DNA of 14,557 nucleotides from an uncultured Acetobacter sp. (lineage in GTDB: Bacteria > Pseudomonadota > Alphaproteobacteria > Acetobacterales > Acetobacteraceae), in assembly GCF_937875265.1 (NCBI RefSeq), contig NZ_CALLXM010000124.1:1-14557 (forward strand), read 5' to 3'. The notes beneath the pieces are model-generated. The model worked only from the letters and a program-made list of their open reading frames with translations, was not told the DNA's origin and did not search any database. Below are positions 1-7,906 of this stretch, one piece after another. Numbering within the stretch: the stretch's first letter is position 1; the number at the start of each line of letters is the position of its first letter. A program made the translations under genes and the position numbers.

Positions 1-369
1 GGGTATCCCGGTTATGGCTGGGGCTATGGTGTCTGGGGAAGTCCCTATTGGGGCGGTGGCTGGGGCTGGGGCGCACCCTTCGCGTTCGGTTCCGTACTAG
101 GGCTGGCTGTGGGCGCTGCGGTCGCATCTTCTGCGGAAGAGAGCTATCAGGCCCCGCAAACCATGTATGCCCCTCCGTCCTACTATGCTCAGCCGACAGA
201 ACCTCCTGTGGCGCAGGGAGGCTATCCATCTTACCAGCAGCCGCAACCTGCGTATTACGGGAACGCGCCTCAACCGATGGGGCAAGCCGTGCAGCAGGGC
301 TCGGACGTTGTGCATTGCAGTGCAGGCCGCTTCTTCAACACGCTTACGGAAAGCTGTGACAAGCACTAA
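1..369 (+). CDS. Gly/Tyr/Trp-rich small protein, C-terminal part (5' truncated)
   Basis: The reading frame is open from the first base of the window to a TAA at 367-369, giving the last 122 residues; the start lies outside. Three zones are visible. Residues 1-25 are a Gly/Trp/Tyr-rich stretch made of repeated GW, GY and GG units. Residues about 26-45 form a small-residue hydrophobic segment (FGSVLGLAVGAAVASS), which could be a membrane or glycine-zipper segment. Residues about 46-100 are rich in Pro, Gln, Tyr and Ala. The C-terminus has two cysteines about 14 residues apart (HCSAGRFFN...SCDKH), suggesting a disulfide if the protein is exported. I do not recognise a family with a known function; an envelope or exported low-complexity protein is an inference. 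A strong hairpin terminator begins 14 nt after the stop, so this gene ends its transcription unit. Confidence 0.7.
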   Translation, partial: GYPGYGWGYGVWGSPYWGGGWGWGAPFAFGSVLGLAVGAAVASSAEESYQAPQTMYAPPSYYAQPTEPPVAQGGYPSYQQPQPAYYGNAPQPMGQAVQQGSDVVHCSAGRFFNTLTESCDKH

Positions 370-382
370 CCAGGAGACGGAC

Positions 383-422
383 AAAGGCCGCCCCGGATGG
401 AACATCATCAGGGGCGGCCTTT
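383..422 (+). terminator. Rho-independent terminator after the Gly/Tyr-rich gene
   Basis: A perfect 12-bp inverted repeat (383-394 with 411-422, core GGCCGCCCC/GGGGCGGCC) encloses a 16-nt loop. A T-rich stretch (CTTTCATTTC) follows. It sits 14 nt past the TAA of the upstream gene and before the peptidase gene. Its loop contains the ATG at 397, which argues against that ATG as the peptidase start. Confidence 0.75.
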
Positions 423-489
423 CTTTCATTTCGGATACATTCTGGTTTACGGTATCAGGCAGAAACATGGTCTGTCTGAGAGGTTTGTT

Positions 490-2577
490 GTGGCGGTGTC
501 TGGGTGTTCTGGAAGAACGTGGTTTTATAAAATAGTCCGTCCCGCCAGCATGGGGCCTCTGGCCTGCCTGCTGGCAGCAAGCGCCTTTTCTGGTGCACGT
601 GCCGCTGAGCCTGATCCATTCCGGATTTTTGCTCCGCTGAGCTTGCCACAGCCGGTGAATGTCTACCATTCCGGCAATGGTGCACCCGGGCCAATGGCAT
701 GGAAAAACCGGGCTGATTACGACATTCACGTGCATGTTGACCCAGCGACACACGCCCTGTCTGGCAGTGAAACACTGACCTACACCAACAACAGCCCGGA
801 TAGTCTTTCCACGCTCTGGGTTCAGCTTGACCAGAATATCTATCAGCAGGGGTCACGCGGTGCATATGCCTCGCCTCAGCGGCTTCAGGACCATACGGAT
901 GGTATGATTATTGAGGCCGTAGCCCTGACCGCAGAGGGTAAGGAAACACCGGTTACACCGCTTGTTTCAGACACACGGATGCAGGTGCCATTACCGCAGG
1001 CCTTGCCGGGTAAGGGGGGGCATCTCACCCTGAAAATTTCATGGCACTACGCTATTCCGGGGGAGTGGGGAGGCCGTACAGCCTTCAGCCAGAACCGGGA
1101 TGGTGAGGTGTACGAAATCGCTCAGTTCTACCCCCGTATGGCCGTTTATGATGACCAGCGCGGCTGGGATACAGCTCCGTATCTGGGGCAGGAATTCTAT
1201 CTGGATTACGGGGATTTTGATTACAGTGTGACTGTGCCCAAAGGGTTTCTGGTGGCAGGCAGTGGTGTGCTGACAAACCCGGATGCCGTGCTGAGCCCGC
1301 AGGAAAAAGCCAGACTTGCTCAGGCAGCTAACAGTGAAACCCGTGTGCTGATCCGCACAGCGGACGATGTAAAAGCCATTGTGCATCAGCCGCAGACCGA
1401 AACCCAGACCTGGCAGTTCCATATGGCCAACACGCGGGACATTGCGTTTGTTGCGTCTCCCGCTCTGCTCTGGGATGCCGCCCGGCTGAACCTGCCGCCC
1501 CTTGAAGGAAACGATGCCAAAAATCCAGCCCCGCGTCTGGCGATGTCCGTCTATCCGGCAGAGTCTGCCGGGCCGGCAAAATGGGATCGTTCAACGGAGT
1601 ATGTGAAGCACGCCATCGAATATTTTTCGGGCAAATGGTTCCCTTACCCCTGGCCTAATGCGGTCAATGTCGGGGGGCATGGGGCAGCTATGGAATATCC
1701 GGGCATTGTGTTTGACGGCAAGGAAGATGCCGGGGCAGAGCTGTTCTGGGTCACCACGCATGAGCTGGGTCATGGCTGGTTTCCCATGATTGTAGGCTCT
1801 AATGAACGCCGTAACGCCTTTATGGATGAAGGCTTCAATACCTTTATTGACGTTTATGCATCCGACCATTTCAACCAAGGGGAATTTGCCCCCAAGCACG
1901 ATGTGGAGTTTGCCCCCCAAACCGGGCATCCGGCGGATGATATTGTGCCAGTGCTCAAGGATCAGGCCGCCCCGGTTCTAATGACTCCAGCTGATCTCAT
2001 CTCTGAAAAATACCGGCATAGCGTGACGTATTTTAAGGGTGCTTACGGCCTGCAATTGCTCAGGGAACAAATTCTGGGAGCAGACCGGTTTGACCGTGCC
2101 TTCCAGCACTACATAGCACTCTGGGCTTTCCGCCACCCAACACCGTCTGACTTCTTTCGCGTGATGGAAAGCGAGACAGGGGAGGATCTCTCATGGTTCT
2201 GGAGAGGCTGGTATTTTAACAACTGGGGGCCGGACTACGGCTTGAAATCCGTCTCTTATGTGAACGGAAACCCGGTGCAGGGCGCGCTGGTGCAGGTGGA
2301 AAATAAAGGCTGGCTCCCGCTGCCAGTGGTGCTGGCTATTACGTGGATGGACGGGAGTTCAGCCCGCCTCACCATTCCTACGGAAACCTGGTATCAGCGC
2401 AATACAGTCACGCTCCAGCTTCCGGGTAAACTGGCAATCCGCTCTGCCGTGCTGGATCCTGACCACATGATCCCGGATCTGAACCGGTCGGATAACAGCT
2501 TTACGGTCAAACTGACGCCTGCACATTCAGCGTCTTCTTCATCTGCCAGTTCATCGCAGGGTGCCCCGGCACCGTAA
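490..2577 (+). CDS. Exported M1-family zinc metallopeptidase (aminopeptidase N-like)
   Basis: This encodes a gluzincin peptidase that should remove N-terminal residues from peptides, probably in the periplasm. The zinc site is complete: HELGH (His424, Glu425, His428) followed after exactly 18 residues by Glu447 in DEGFN, the M1 pattern HEXXH-X18-E. A GAMEN-like element (GAAMEYPG) lies about 30 residues upstream. The N-terminal half is the beta-sandwich domain typical of M1 enzymes, and the last 20 or so residues are a Ser/Ala-rich tail. I chose GTG 490 because GAGAGG at 478-483 lies 6 nt upstream. It gives a 38-residue signal peptide with basic residues, a hydrophobic core (LACLLAASAF) and a likely cut at ARA/AE. 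ATG 397 lies in the loop of the preceding terminator, and ATG 550 leaves no basic n-region. The length is 695 aa. The substrate is unknown. The gene stands alone and is convergent with ogt. Confidence 0.88.
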   Translation: MAVSGCSGRTWFYKIVRPASMGPLACLLAASAFSGARAAEPDPFRIFAPLSLPQPVNVYHSGNGAPGPMAWKNRADYDIHVHVDPATHALSGSETLTYTNNSPDSLSTLWVQLDQNIYQQGSRGAYASPQRLQDHTDGMIIEAVALTAEGKETPVTPLVSDTRMQVPLPQALPGKGGHLTLKISWHYAIPGEWGGRTAFSQNRDGEVYEIAQFYPRMAVYDDQRGWDTAPYLGQEFYLDYGDFDYSVTVPKGFLVAGSGVLTNPDAVLSPQEKARLAQAANSETRVLIRTADDVKAIVHQPQTETQTWQFHMANTRDIAFVASPALLWDAARLNLPPLEGNDAKNPAPRLAMSVYPAESAGPAKWDRSTEYVKHAIEYFSGKWFPYPWPNAVNVGGHGAAMEYPGIVFDGKEDAGAELFWVTTHELGHGWFPMIVGSNERRNAFMDEGFNTFIDVYASDHFNQGEFAPKHDVEFAPQTGHPADDIVPVLKDQAAPVLMTPADLISEKYRHSVTYFKGAYGLQLLREQILGADRFDRAFQHYIALWAFRHPTPSDFFRVMESETGEDLSWFWRGWYFNNWGPDYGLKSVSYVNGNPVQGALVQVENKGWLPLPVVLAITWMDGSSARLTIPTETWYQRNTVTLQLPGKLAIRSAVLDPDHMIPDLNRSDNSFTVKLTPAHSASSSSASSSQGAPAP

Positions 2578-2613
2578 CAGACGCATAGAAGTAGGGGCAC
2601 CAGATGAAGCGTG

Positions 2614-3081
2614 TCAGGCCCGTGAGGGAATGGGTGCCCCTTCAAGGTTAAGAAGCCAGCGTTTATCCTCAATGCCACCATCACCGGAATACCCACCCAG
2701 CCCGCTTTGCGAGACAATGCGATGGCAGGGGATAAGAATGGGGATGGGGTTCCGGCCTACAGCCTGCCCCACAGAGCGGGCACTGCCCCCAACCTCATCA
2801 GCCAGAGCCTTATAGGTTTTGACTGTGCCCACAGGGATAGCGCACAGCGCCTGCCACACCCGTTTCTGGTAGTCCGTGCCGAACATGGGTTCTAGCGGGA
2901 AAGGAAAGGCACCAGCGGCTTTGGGCTCATCAAACCATTTATCCAGCCAGTCACGTGCGGCGCATAGCATGGGGGTTTCTGTCTGGTCACGGCCCCAGCC
3001 CCAGTCGAGCGAGATGATCTTGCCCTCCTCTTCTGTCAGGGTCAGAGGCCCGATGGGGGAGTGAAGTGAAAGCTGTGGCAT
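2614..3081 (-). CDS. ogt: Methylated-DNA--protein-cysteine methyltransferase (Ogt/AGT type)
   Basis: This is a suicide DNA-repair protein that moves an alkyl group from O6-alkylguanine (and O4-alkylthymine) in DNA to its own cysteine. The C-terminal DNA-binding domain is complete. It has the active-site motif PCHRIV with acceptor Cys119, the helix-turn-helix region with the arginine finger (Arg102 in SARSVGQAVGRNP) and the conserved Tyr90 (TYKALA). The N-terminal domain is short, and the total of 155 aa fits the Ogt group rather than the Ada fusion, since no Ada N-terminal domain or AraC domain is present. The gene is transcribed towards the peptidase gene (37 nt between stops) and away from mnmE. 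The Shine-Dalgarno upstream of the ATG at 3081 is weak (GGACGACGACC). Family assignment is firm; the ogt symbol rather than a generic AGT name is inferred from domain architecture. Confidence 0.92.
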   Translation of the reverse strand: MPQLSLHSPIGPLTLTEEEGKIISLDWGWGRDQTETPMLCAARDWLDKWFDEPKAAGAFPFPLEPMFGTDYQKRVWQALCAIPVGTVKTYKALADEVGGSARSVGQAVGRNPIPILIPCHRIVSQSGLGGYSGDGGIEDKRWLLNLEGAPIPSRA

Positions 3082-3317
3082 GGTCGTCGTCCGTCATTGT
3101 CTGATCTGGAATGAGGGCTACAGTATGCGCAGGCTCCCTGAGGCTTGTCATGTAAAGAAAGAGACTGCGAGAGCAGATGCAAAAAGCACAGACGTGTTTT
3201 TTAGCCTACGCCTGTGTGCTGATCTGTTTTAGAAAGCCTTTGTTTCCCCGCTAAGCAGAACCAGAGTTTCAAAAAGGCATTGGTTCCTCAAGGATCATGC
3301 AGGAAGGAAAAGCCACC

Positions 3318-4640
3318 GTGGCGTATCAGGGTGAAGAGACGATTTTTGCATTATCCACGGGGCTGGGTCGGGCCGCGATTGCGGTTATGCGTGTGAGTGG
3401 TGCAGGGAGTGAGGCACTGCTGCATAGGCTGATAGGCACGCTTCCCGGCGCGAGGCATGCAGCCTTGCGGCGGGTGTGGCAGGATGCCGGGACACGGGAG
3501 AACCTTCTTGATGAAGCACTGGTTCTCTGGTTTCCCGGCCCGCAGAGCTACACGGGTGAGGATGGGTTTGAACTCCATCTGCATGCAGGCCCGGCAGTGA
3601 TCAAGGCAGTGGCCGCGGCTCTGGTGGACGGGGGTGCCCGCCCGGCAGAAGCGGGCGAATTTACCCGACGTGCCTTCATGAATGGCCGGATGGATCTGGT
3701 TGAAGCTGAAGGCATTGCTGATCTGGTTGAGGCCGAAACAGAAAGCCAGCGCAAACTGGCTCTGGCACAGACAGACGGTGCCTTGAGCCGCCTGTATCAA
3801 GACTGGGCATACAGGCTGAAGCGCGTTCTGGCGCATCAGGAAGCCCTGATTGACTTCCCGGATGAAGACCTGCCACCGGAAGTTGAACAAGGCCTTCTGG
3901 ATGAAATTCATAGCCTGATTGCCGCTATGCAAACGCATATTCAGGAAGGGGACCGGGGTGAGCGTATCCGGCGCGGTGTGGTGTTTGCCATTACCGGGCC
4001 GCCTAACGCAGGCAAGTCCAGCCTTTTAAACTGGCTGGCAGACCGGGATGCCGCTATTGTTTCCCCCATAGCGGGTACCACGCGGGATGCTATTGAAATC
4101 AGCGGTATTCTGGCTGGTGTGCGTGTAACGTTTGTGGATACAGCAGGCCTGCGTGAGACTGAGGATGCCATTGAGGCCGAGGGCGTAAAGCGCGCTTTGT
4201 TTCACGTGAAACAGGCAGACTGTGTGTTGCAGATGTTTGCTGCGGGGAGTGAACCTCAGGAGATCTTCCCCGCCAGTGTGCTGATAGGGAACAAGGTGGA
4301 CCTCGGGGACGTGCCGCATCAGGTTCTGGGGTGTCCGGTGATGCAAGTCAGCCTTGAAACCGGGCAGGGGCTGGACCAGCTTAAAGCATTGCTGGAGCAG
4401 AAAGTAGAAGCGCTTACGGCATCTTCATCGTCCGGTGCGCCTTTGTTAACCCGTGCGCGGCATAAGGCTGGTGTTAAAGAGGCATGTGCATGCCTGGAGG
4501 CAGCTTTGCAGCAAGATTGGCCGGAAATGCGTGGGGAAGAATTACGGCTTGCTATGCGAGCTTTAGGGCGGCTGACAGGGCATGTCGGGGTTGAAGACCT
4601 GCTGGATGCTGTGTTCGGCCAGTTTTGTATCGGAAAGTAA
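3318..4640 (+). CDS. mnmE: tRNA uridine-5-carboxymethylaminomethyl GTPase MnmE
   Basis: This GTPase works with MnmG to install the (c)mnm5 group on wobble uridine 34 of certain tRNAs, using methylene-tetrahydrofolate and FAD. An N-terminal tetrahydrofolate-binding domain (TIFALST...AVMRVSG) is followed by helices and an inserted G domain. Visible motifs are G1 GPPNAGKSS at 227-235, G2 GTTRD at 253-257, G3 DTAG from Asp274 and G4 NKVD at 325-328. The protein ends with the catalytic C-terminal motif FCIGK (Cys437). I prefer GTG 3318 (440 aa): AGGAAGG at 3301-3307 is well spaced. The alternative ATG 3297 has AGGA only 2 nt away and adds 7 residues. A perfect parS site (4198-4213) is embedded in codons for LFHVKQ, shortly after G3. 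mnmG begins 18 nt downstream, and the two products form a heteromeric complex. Confidence 0.95.
   Translation: MAYQGEETIFALSTGLGRAAIAVMRVSGAGSEALLHRLIGTLPGARHAALRRVWQDAGTRENLLDEALVLWFPGPQSYTGEDGFELHLHAGPAVIKAVAAALVDGGARPAEAGEFTRRAFMNGRMDLVEAEGIADLVEAETESQRKLALAQTDGALSRLYQDWAYRLKRVLAHQEALIDFPDEDLPPEVEQGLLDEIHSLIAAMQTHIQEGDRGERIRRGVVFAITGPPNAGKSSLLNWLADRDAAIVSPIAGTTRDAIEISGILAGVRVTFVDTAGLRETEDAIEAEGVKRALFHVKQADCVLQMFAAGSEPQEIFPASVLIGNKVDLGDVPHQVLGCPVMQVSLETGQGLDQLKALLEQKVEALTASSSSGAPLLTRARHKAGVKEACACLEAALQQDWPEMRGEELRLAMRALGRLTGHVGVEDLLDAVFGQFCIGK
4198..4213. promoter_or_regulatory. parS: parS centromere site 1, inside mnmE
   Basis: The 16-mer TGTTTCACGTGAAACA is a perfect palindrome and matches the widely conserved bacterial parS consensus bound by chromosomal ParB/Spo0J. 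It lies in the G domain of mnmE, read as Leu-Phe-His-Val-Lys-Gln. parA and parB follow about 3 kb downstream, so this is a cis-acting nucleation point for ParB clamps rather than a promoter. A second identical copy is at 6550. Confidence 0.9.
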
Positions 4641-4658
4641 GGGTAAGGCGGCAGGATT

Positions 4659-6527
4659 ATGGACCGTTCGTTTGATGTGATTGTGGTCGGGGGTGGTCAT
4701 GCCGGGTGTGAGGCGGCAGCTGCTGCTGCCCGGTGTGGTGCGCGCACGGTGCTGCTGACGCATCGCAAAGATACAGTCGGTGCAATGTCCTGCAACCCGG
4801 CGATTGGCGGGATTGGAAAAGGGCATCTTGTACGCGAAATTGATGCGCTGGATGGTCTGATGGGGCGCGCTGCGGATCGTGCTGGGATTCACTTCAAACT
4901 ACTCAATCGCTCCAAAGGGCCTGCTGTGCAGGGGCCTCGGGCGCAGGCTGACCGCTTTCTTTACAAGCAGGCCGTGCAGGAACTTCTGGCTGAAACGCCA
5001 AATCTGGTTTGTGCAGAAGGAGCGGTAACAGACCTGCTGTGTAATGATGCCGGAGATGTGCAGGGCGTTGTTTGTGAAGATGGCACAGAATGGCATGCTG
5101 AGGCGGTTGTTTTGACCACCGGAACCTTTCTGGATGGAGTTATTCACATTGGGCATAAAAGCCAGCCAGCCGGACGAGTGGGCGAGCAACCTGCGGTTGC
5201 GTTAGCAAAACGCCTGAAAAATCTGAATCTCAGCATGGGACGGCTCAAAACAGGCACCCCGCCACGCCTATTAAGAAACAGCATAAACTGGGAAATTCTG
5301 GCAGAAGATAAGGGGGATGCATCCCCCGAGCCTTTCAGTCGTCTGACCACCACAATTACAAACCCACAAATGGTTTGTGGCATTACAACGACAACCCAAA
5401 AAACCCATGATATTATCAGGGAGTCTCTGCATCTTTCTGCCGTTTATGGTGGAGCGATTTCCGGGCGTGGTCCGCGCTATTGTCCGTCTATTGAAGACAA
5501 AGTCGTGCGTTTTGCGGAAAAGACCGGCCACCAGATTTTTCTGGAGCCAGAAGCCCTGCCTGAACATGAAGGCGGGCATCTGATTTACCCCAACGGCATT
5601 TCCACCAGTCTGCCAGCAGATGTGCAGGAAGCAATGATTCGTTCTATTCCCGGCCTGGAACAGGCTGTAATCGCGCAGCCGGGTTATGCTGTGGAATATG
5701 ATTATGTGAATCCGCAGGAACTTACGACCTCACTTGAGCTTAAGAAATGCCCCAACCTGTTTCTGGCCGGGCAGATTAATGGGACGACCGGGTATGAAGA
5801 GGCCGGTGCACAGGGCCTTCTGGCGGGCGTCAATGCGGCCCGTAGAGCCGCAGGGCAGGGTGCTGTCAGCCTTGATCGCGGGAAAGCCTATATTGGCGTT
5901 ATGGTAGATGATTTAACAACGCAGGGCGTAAGTGAGCCATATCGGATGTTTACATCCCGTGCGGAATACCGGCTGACCCTGCGGGCTGATAATGCCGATA
6001 TGCGCCTGACGCCACTGGGCCTCGAATGGGGATGTGTGGGAGAGGCGCGTCGTGATATTTTTGAAAAAGATTGTGAAGATATCAAAGAAATTACAGAGCA
6101 TGCAGAACGGGAAAGCTGGCAGCCGCAAGTTTTAGCGGAGGCTGGGCTGAAAGTGGCACAGGATGGGCGGCGCAGAACGCTGCTGGAAATTCTGGGGTAT
6201 GGTCTGGAGGACTCTGTGCTTGAAAAGCTCGCTCCGTGGTATCTGAACACACCGCAGCGCGCCCGGCATTACGTAACCACACAGGCCCGCTACAAAGGCT
6301 ATCTTGTCAGGCAGCAGCGTGAAATTCGTCAGCTTGAAGCTGAGGCCGAAATCCGTTTTCCTAAAAATATGGATTTCAATAATATCGGGGGGCTGAGTTC
6401 GGAAATGAAGGAACGGCTTGAACGGGCTAAACCGGAAAATTTTGGATCTGCGCAAAGAATACCCGGCATGACACCATCCGCACTGGTGGCGGTTCTGGCC
6501 CATGTGCGGCAGAGAGCCGCCCGATGA
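4659..6527 (+). CDS. mnmG: tRNA uridine-5-carboxymethylaminomethyl modification enzyme MnmG (GidA)
   Basis: This is the FAD- and NADH-dependent partner of MnmE in 5-(carboxymethyl)aminomethyl modification of U34 in tRNAs that read codons ending in A or G. The N-terminus carries the dinucleotide-binding loop VVGGGHAGCEAA (GxGxxG at about 10-15), followed by the MnmG signature SCNPAIGGIGKGHLVREIDALDG, and GPAVQGPRAQADR. The central NYDYV-like region reads AVEYDYVNPQEL. A second glycine-rich FAD contact (LFLAGQINGTTGYEEAGAQGLLAG) and the all-alpha C-terminal domain used for MnmE and tRNA contact are also present. At 622 aa it matches the family's usual length of about 620-630. The ATG at 4659 follows GCAGGA with short spacing. 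The TGA overlaps the ATG of rsmG in ATGA, so the two are probably translationally coupled. Confidence 0.97.
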   Translation: MDRSFDVIVVGGGHAGCEAAAAAARCGARTVLLTHRKDTVGAMSCNPAIGGIGKGHLVREIDALDGLMGRAADRAGIHFKLLNRSKGPAVQGPRAQADRFLYKQAVQELLAETPNLVCAEGAVTDLLCNDAGDVQGVVCEDGTEWHAEAVVLTTGTFLDGVIHIGHKSQPAGRVGEQPAVALAKRLKNLNLSMGRLKTGTPPRLLRNSINWEILAEDKGDASPEPFSRLTTTITNPQMVCGITTTTQKTHDIIRESLHLSAVYGGAISGRGPRYCPSIEDKVVRFAEKTGHQIFLEPEALPEHEGGHLIYPNGISTSLPADVQEAMIRSIPGLEQAVIAQPGYAVEYDYVNPQELTTSLELKKCPNLFLAGQINGTTGYEEAGAQGLLAGVNAARRAAGQGAVSLDRGKAYIGVMVDDLTTQGVSEPYRMFTSRAEYRLTLRADNADMRLTPLGLEWGCVGEARRDIFEKDCEDIKEITEHAERESWQPQVLAEAGLKVAQDGRRRTLLEILGYGLEDSVLEKLAPWYLNTPQRARHYVTTQARYKGYLVRQQREIRQLEAEAEIRFPKNMDFNNIGGLSSEMKERLERAKPENFGSAQRIPGMTPSALVAVLAHVRQRAAR

Positions 6528-7120
6528 TCACTCTGCCAGAAGCGTTGCATGTTTCACGTGAAACACAGGATCGGCTTGAAGCGTTTGTCGCACTCCTTGA
6601 AAAATGGAACCCGAGGATCAATCTGGTATCCTCGCGTGACATTGCCAATGTGTGGGAACGCCATGTGCTGGATAGCCTCCAGCTTGCCCCTTTGGTTGCT
6701 GGGCATGAGCGGTTTATTGATATGGGGTCGGGCGGGGGCTTCCCCGGCATAGTTGTCGCGATAGCGTCTGGCGTGCCGGGAACCCTGATTGAGTCTGATC
6801 GGCGCAAAGCCACCTTTCTGCGGGAGGCCGCGCGCGCCACGCAGGCTCCGGTAACGGTGCTGGCCGAGCGTATTGAACTGGTGGATATTGCCGCAGCACC
6901 CGTTGTTACGGCGCGGGCTCTGGCCTCTCTAAACAAGCTGCTGGAATGGACCGAGCCGTTGCTCGAAAAAGGAGGAAAAGCCTTTTTTCTCAAAGGACAG
7001 CAGGCGGATGAAGAGTTGACCGAAGCCCGACGCAACTGGCACATGGATGTGTGTCTCCACCGCAGCATAACAAGCCATGATGGTGTGATTCTTGAAGTGA
7101 GCAATCTTGACCGTGTCTAA
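6524..7120 (+). CDS. rsmG: 16S rRNA (guanine-N7) methyltransferase RsmG (GidB)
   Basis: RsmG methylates a guanine N7 in the 530 loop of 16S rRNA (G527 in E. coli numbering) using S-adenosylmethionine; loss of this enzyme is a known route to low-level streptomycin resistance. Motif I of the Rossmann fold is visible as FIDMGSGGGFPGI, after the family-typical segment KWNPRINLVSSRD...ERHVLDSL. The length of 198 aa is normal for alphaproteobacteria. The start is the ATG of the ATGA overlap with mnmG, so its initiation likely depends on terminating mnmG ribosomes. Codons 9-14 (HVSRET) are written by a perfect parS site, and HVSRET/NVSRET-like strings at this place are, as I recall, common in alphaproteobacterial RsmG. 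The end overlaps the start of parA by 14 nt. Confidence 0.95.
   Translation: MITLPEALHVSRETQDRLEAFVALLEKWNPRINLVSSRDIANVWERHVLDSLQLAPLVAGHERFIDMGSGGGFPGIVVAIASGVPGTLIESDRRKATFLREAARATQAPVTVLAERIELVDIAAAPVVTARALASLNKLLEWTEPLLEKGGKAFFLKGQQADEELTEARRNWHMDVCLHRSITSHDGVILEVSNLDRV
6550..6565. promoter_or_regulatory. parS: parS centromere site 2, inside rsmG
   Basis: This is the same perfect 16-bp palindrome, TGTTTCACGTGAAACA, as at 4198, lying 26 nt after the rsmG start and encoding residues 9-14. The two sites are 2,352 bp apart. It lies about 0.5 kb before parA. Presence of two exact copies next to parAB makes chance occurrence very unlikely. Confidence 0.93.
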
Positions 7121-7904
7121 GTCCGACAAAAAAACAAAAACGTGCCGTATTCTGGCGATCGCAAACCAAAAAGGCGGGGTTGGAAAAACAACCACGGCTA
7201 TCAATGTCGCCGCCGCACTGGCTGAAGACGGTACACGTGTCGTGCTGCTTGATATGGACCCGCAGGGCAATGCTTCCACGGGGCTTGGTGTTGGATATGA
7301 TGCCCGGCAGGGTGGGGCCTACGCCCTGCTGATGCATGAAAAGCCTGCCGCTGAACTGCTTCAGCCGACCGAAATAGAAGGCCTGTCCGTTATTGCAGCC
7401 AATACCGAACTGGTCGGGGCTGAAATTGAACTGGTGGATGCTGAGCAGCGTGAAACCCGCCTGCGTGAAGCTCTGGCCCCCCTGGCTGAGAGTGCGGATT
7501 ACGTCATTATTGATTGCCCGCCCAGCCTTGGTCTTTTGACCCTGAACGCTCTTGTGGCGGCTGATGGTGTACTAGCCCCGTTGCAGTGCGAGTTTTTTGC
7601 ACTGGAAGGGTTGGGGCATCTGGTGCGAACAATTGAGCGCGTCAGAAAAAAACTTAACCCCTCGCTGAAAATCGCGGGTATTGTGCTGACCATGTATGAC
7701 AGACGAAATAATTTGTCTGAACTTGTCGCTGCGGATGCCCGGAGCTTTTTCGGGGATGATGTGCTTGAAACCATTATTCCTCGAAACATCCGCATTTCTG
7801 AAGCACAGAGCCACGGTCAGCCGGTCATGGTTTATGACCCACGGGCCAGTGGTGCCGCGTCTTATCGGGCTTTGGCTGCGGAAATTAAGAGGAGAGCATC
7901 TTAG
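7107..7904 (+). CDS. parA: Chromosome-partitioning ATPase ParA (Soj)
   Basis: ParA is a deviant-Walker ATPase that binds DNA non-specifically as an ATP dimer and moves ParB-parS complexes to segregate the replication origins. The deviant Walker A box KGGVGKTT is at 22-29, with signature Lys22 and Lys27. The A' box LLDMDPQGN is at about 47-55 and the Walker B region is VIIDCPPSLG. The 265-aa length fits the short chromosomal ParA class, which lacks the N-terminal HTH domain of plasmid ParAs. The start is not certain. TTG 7107 has a weak AAGTGA upstream and overlaps rsmG by 14 nt; GTG 7113 is an in-frame alternative two codons later. There is no room for a gene-specific terminator before it, so it is probably co-transcribed with rsmG. 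parB starts 2 nt after its stop. Confidence 0.96.
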   Translation: MTVSKSDKKTKTCRILAIANQKGGVGKTTTAINVAAALAEDGTRVVLLDMDPQGNASTGLGVGYDARQGGAYALLMHEKPAAELLQPTEIEGLSVIAANTELVGAEIELVDAEQRETRLREALAPLAESADYVIIDCPPSLGLLTLNALVAADGVLAPLQCEFFALEGLGHLVRTIERVRKKLNPSLKIAGIVLTMYDRRNNLSELVAADARSFFGDDVLETIIPRNIRISEAQSHGQPVMVYDPRASGAASYRALAAEIKRRAS

Positions 7905-7906
7905 GC

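Noticed and set aside
97..753. 218-residue minus-strand open frame over the start of the peptidase gene
   Set aside because: It is antisense to two better-supported genes, crosses the 383-422 terminator and has an Arg/His-rich composition typical of shadow frames.
2593..2641. 9-bp inverted repeat AGGGGCACC/GGTGCCCCT between the convergent peptidase and ogt genes
   Set aside because: The 31-nt loop is long, one arm lies in the ogt coding end, and no T-tract follows on either strand; not convincing as a terminator.
3351..3359. TTATCCACG, one base from the DnaA box TTATCCACA, inside mnmE
   Set aside because: A single near-match with no cluster of boxes and no AT-rich unwinding region; not evidence for oriC in this window.
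7446..7456. GTGAAAC half-sites resembling parS in parA and in the peptidase gene
   Set aside because: Only one half of the palindrome is present in each case; not expected to load ParB.
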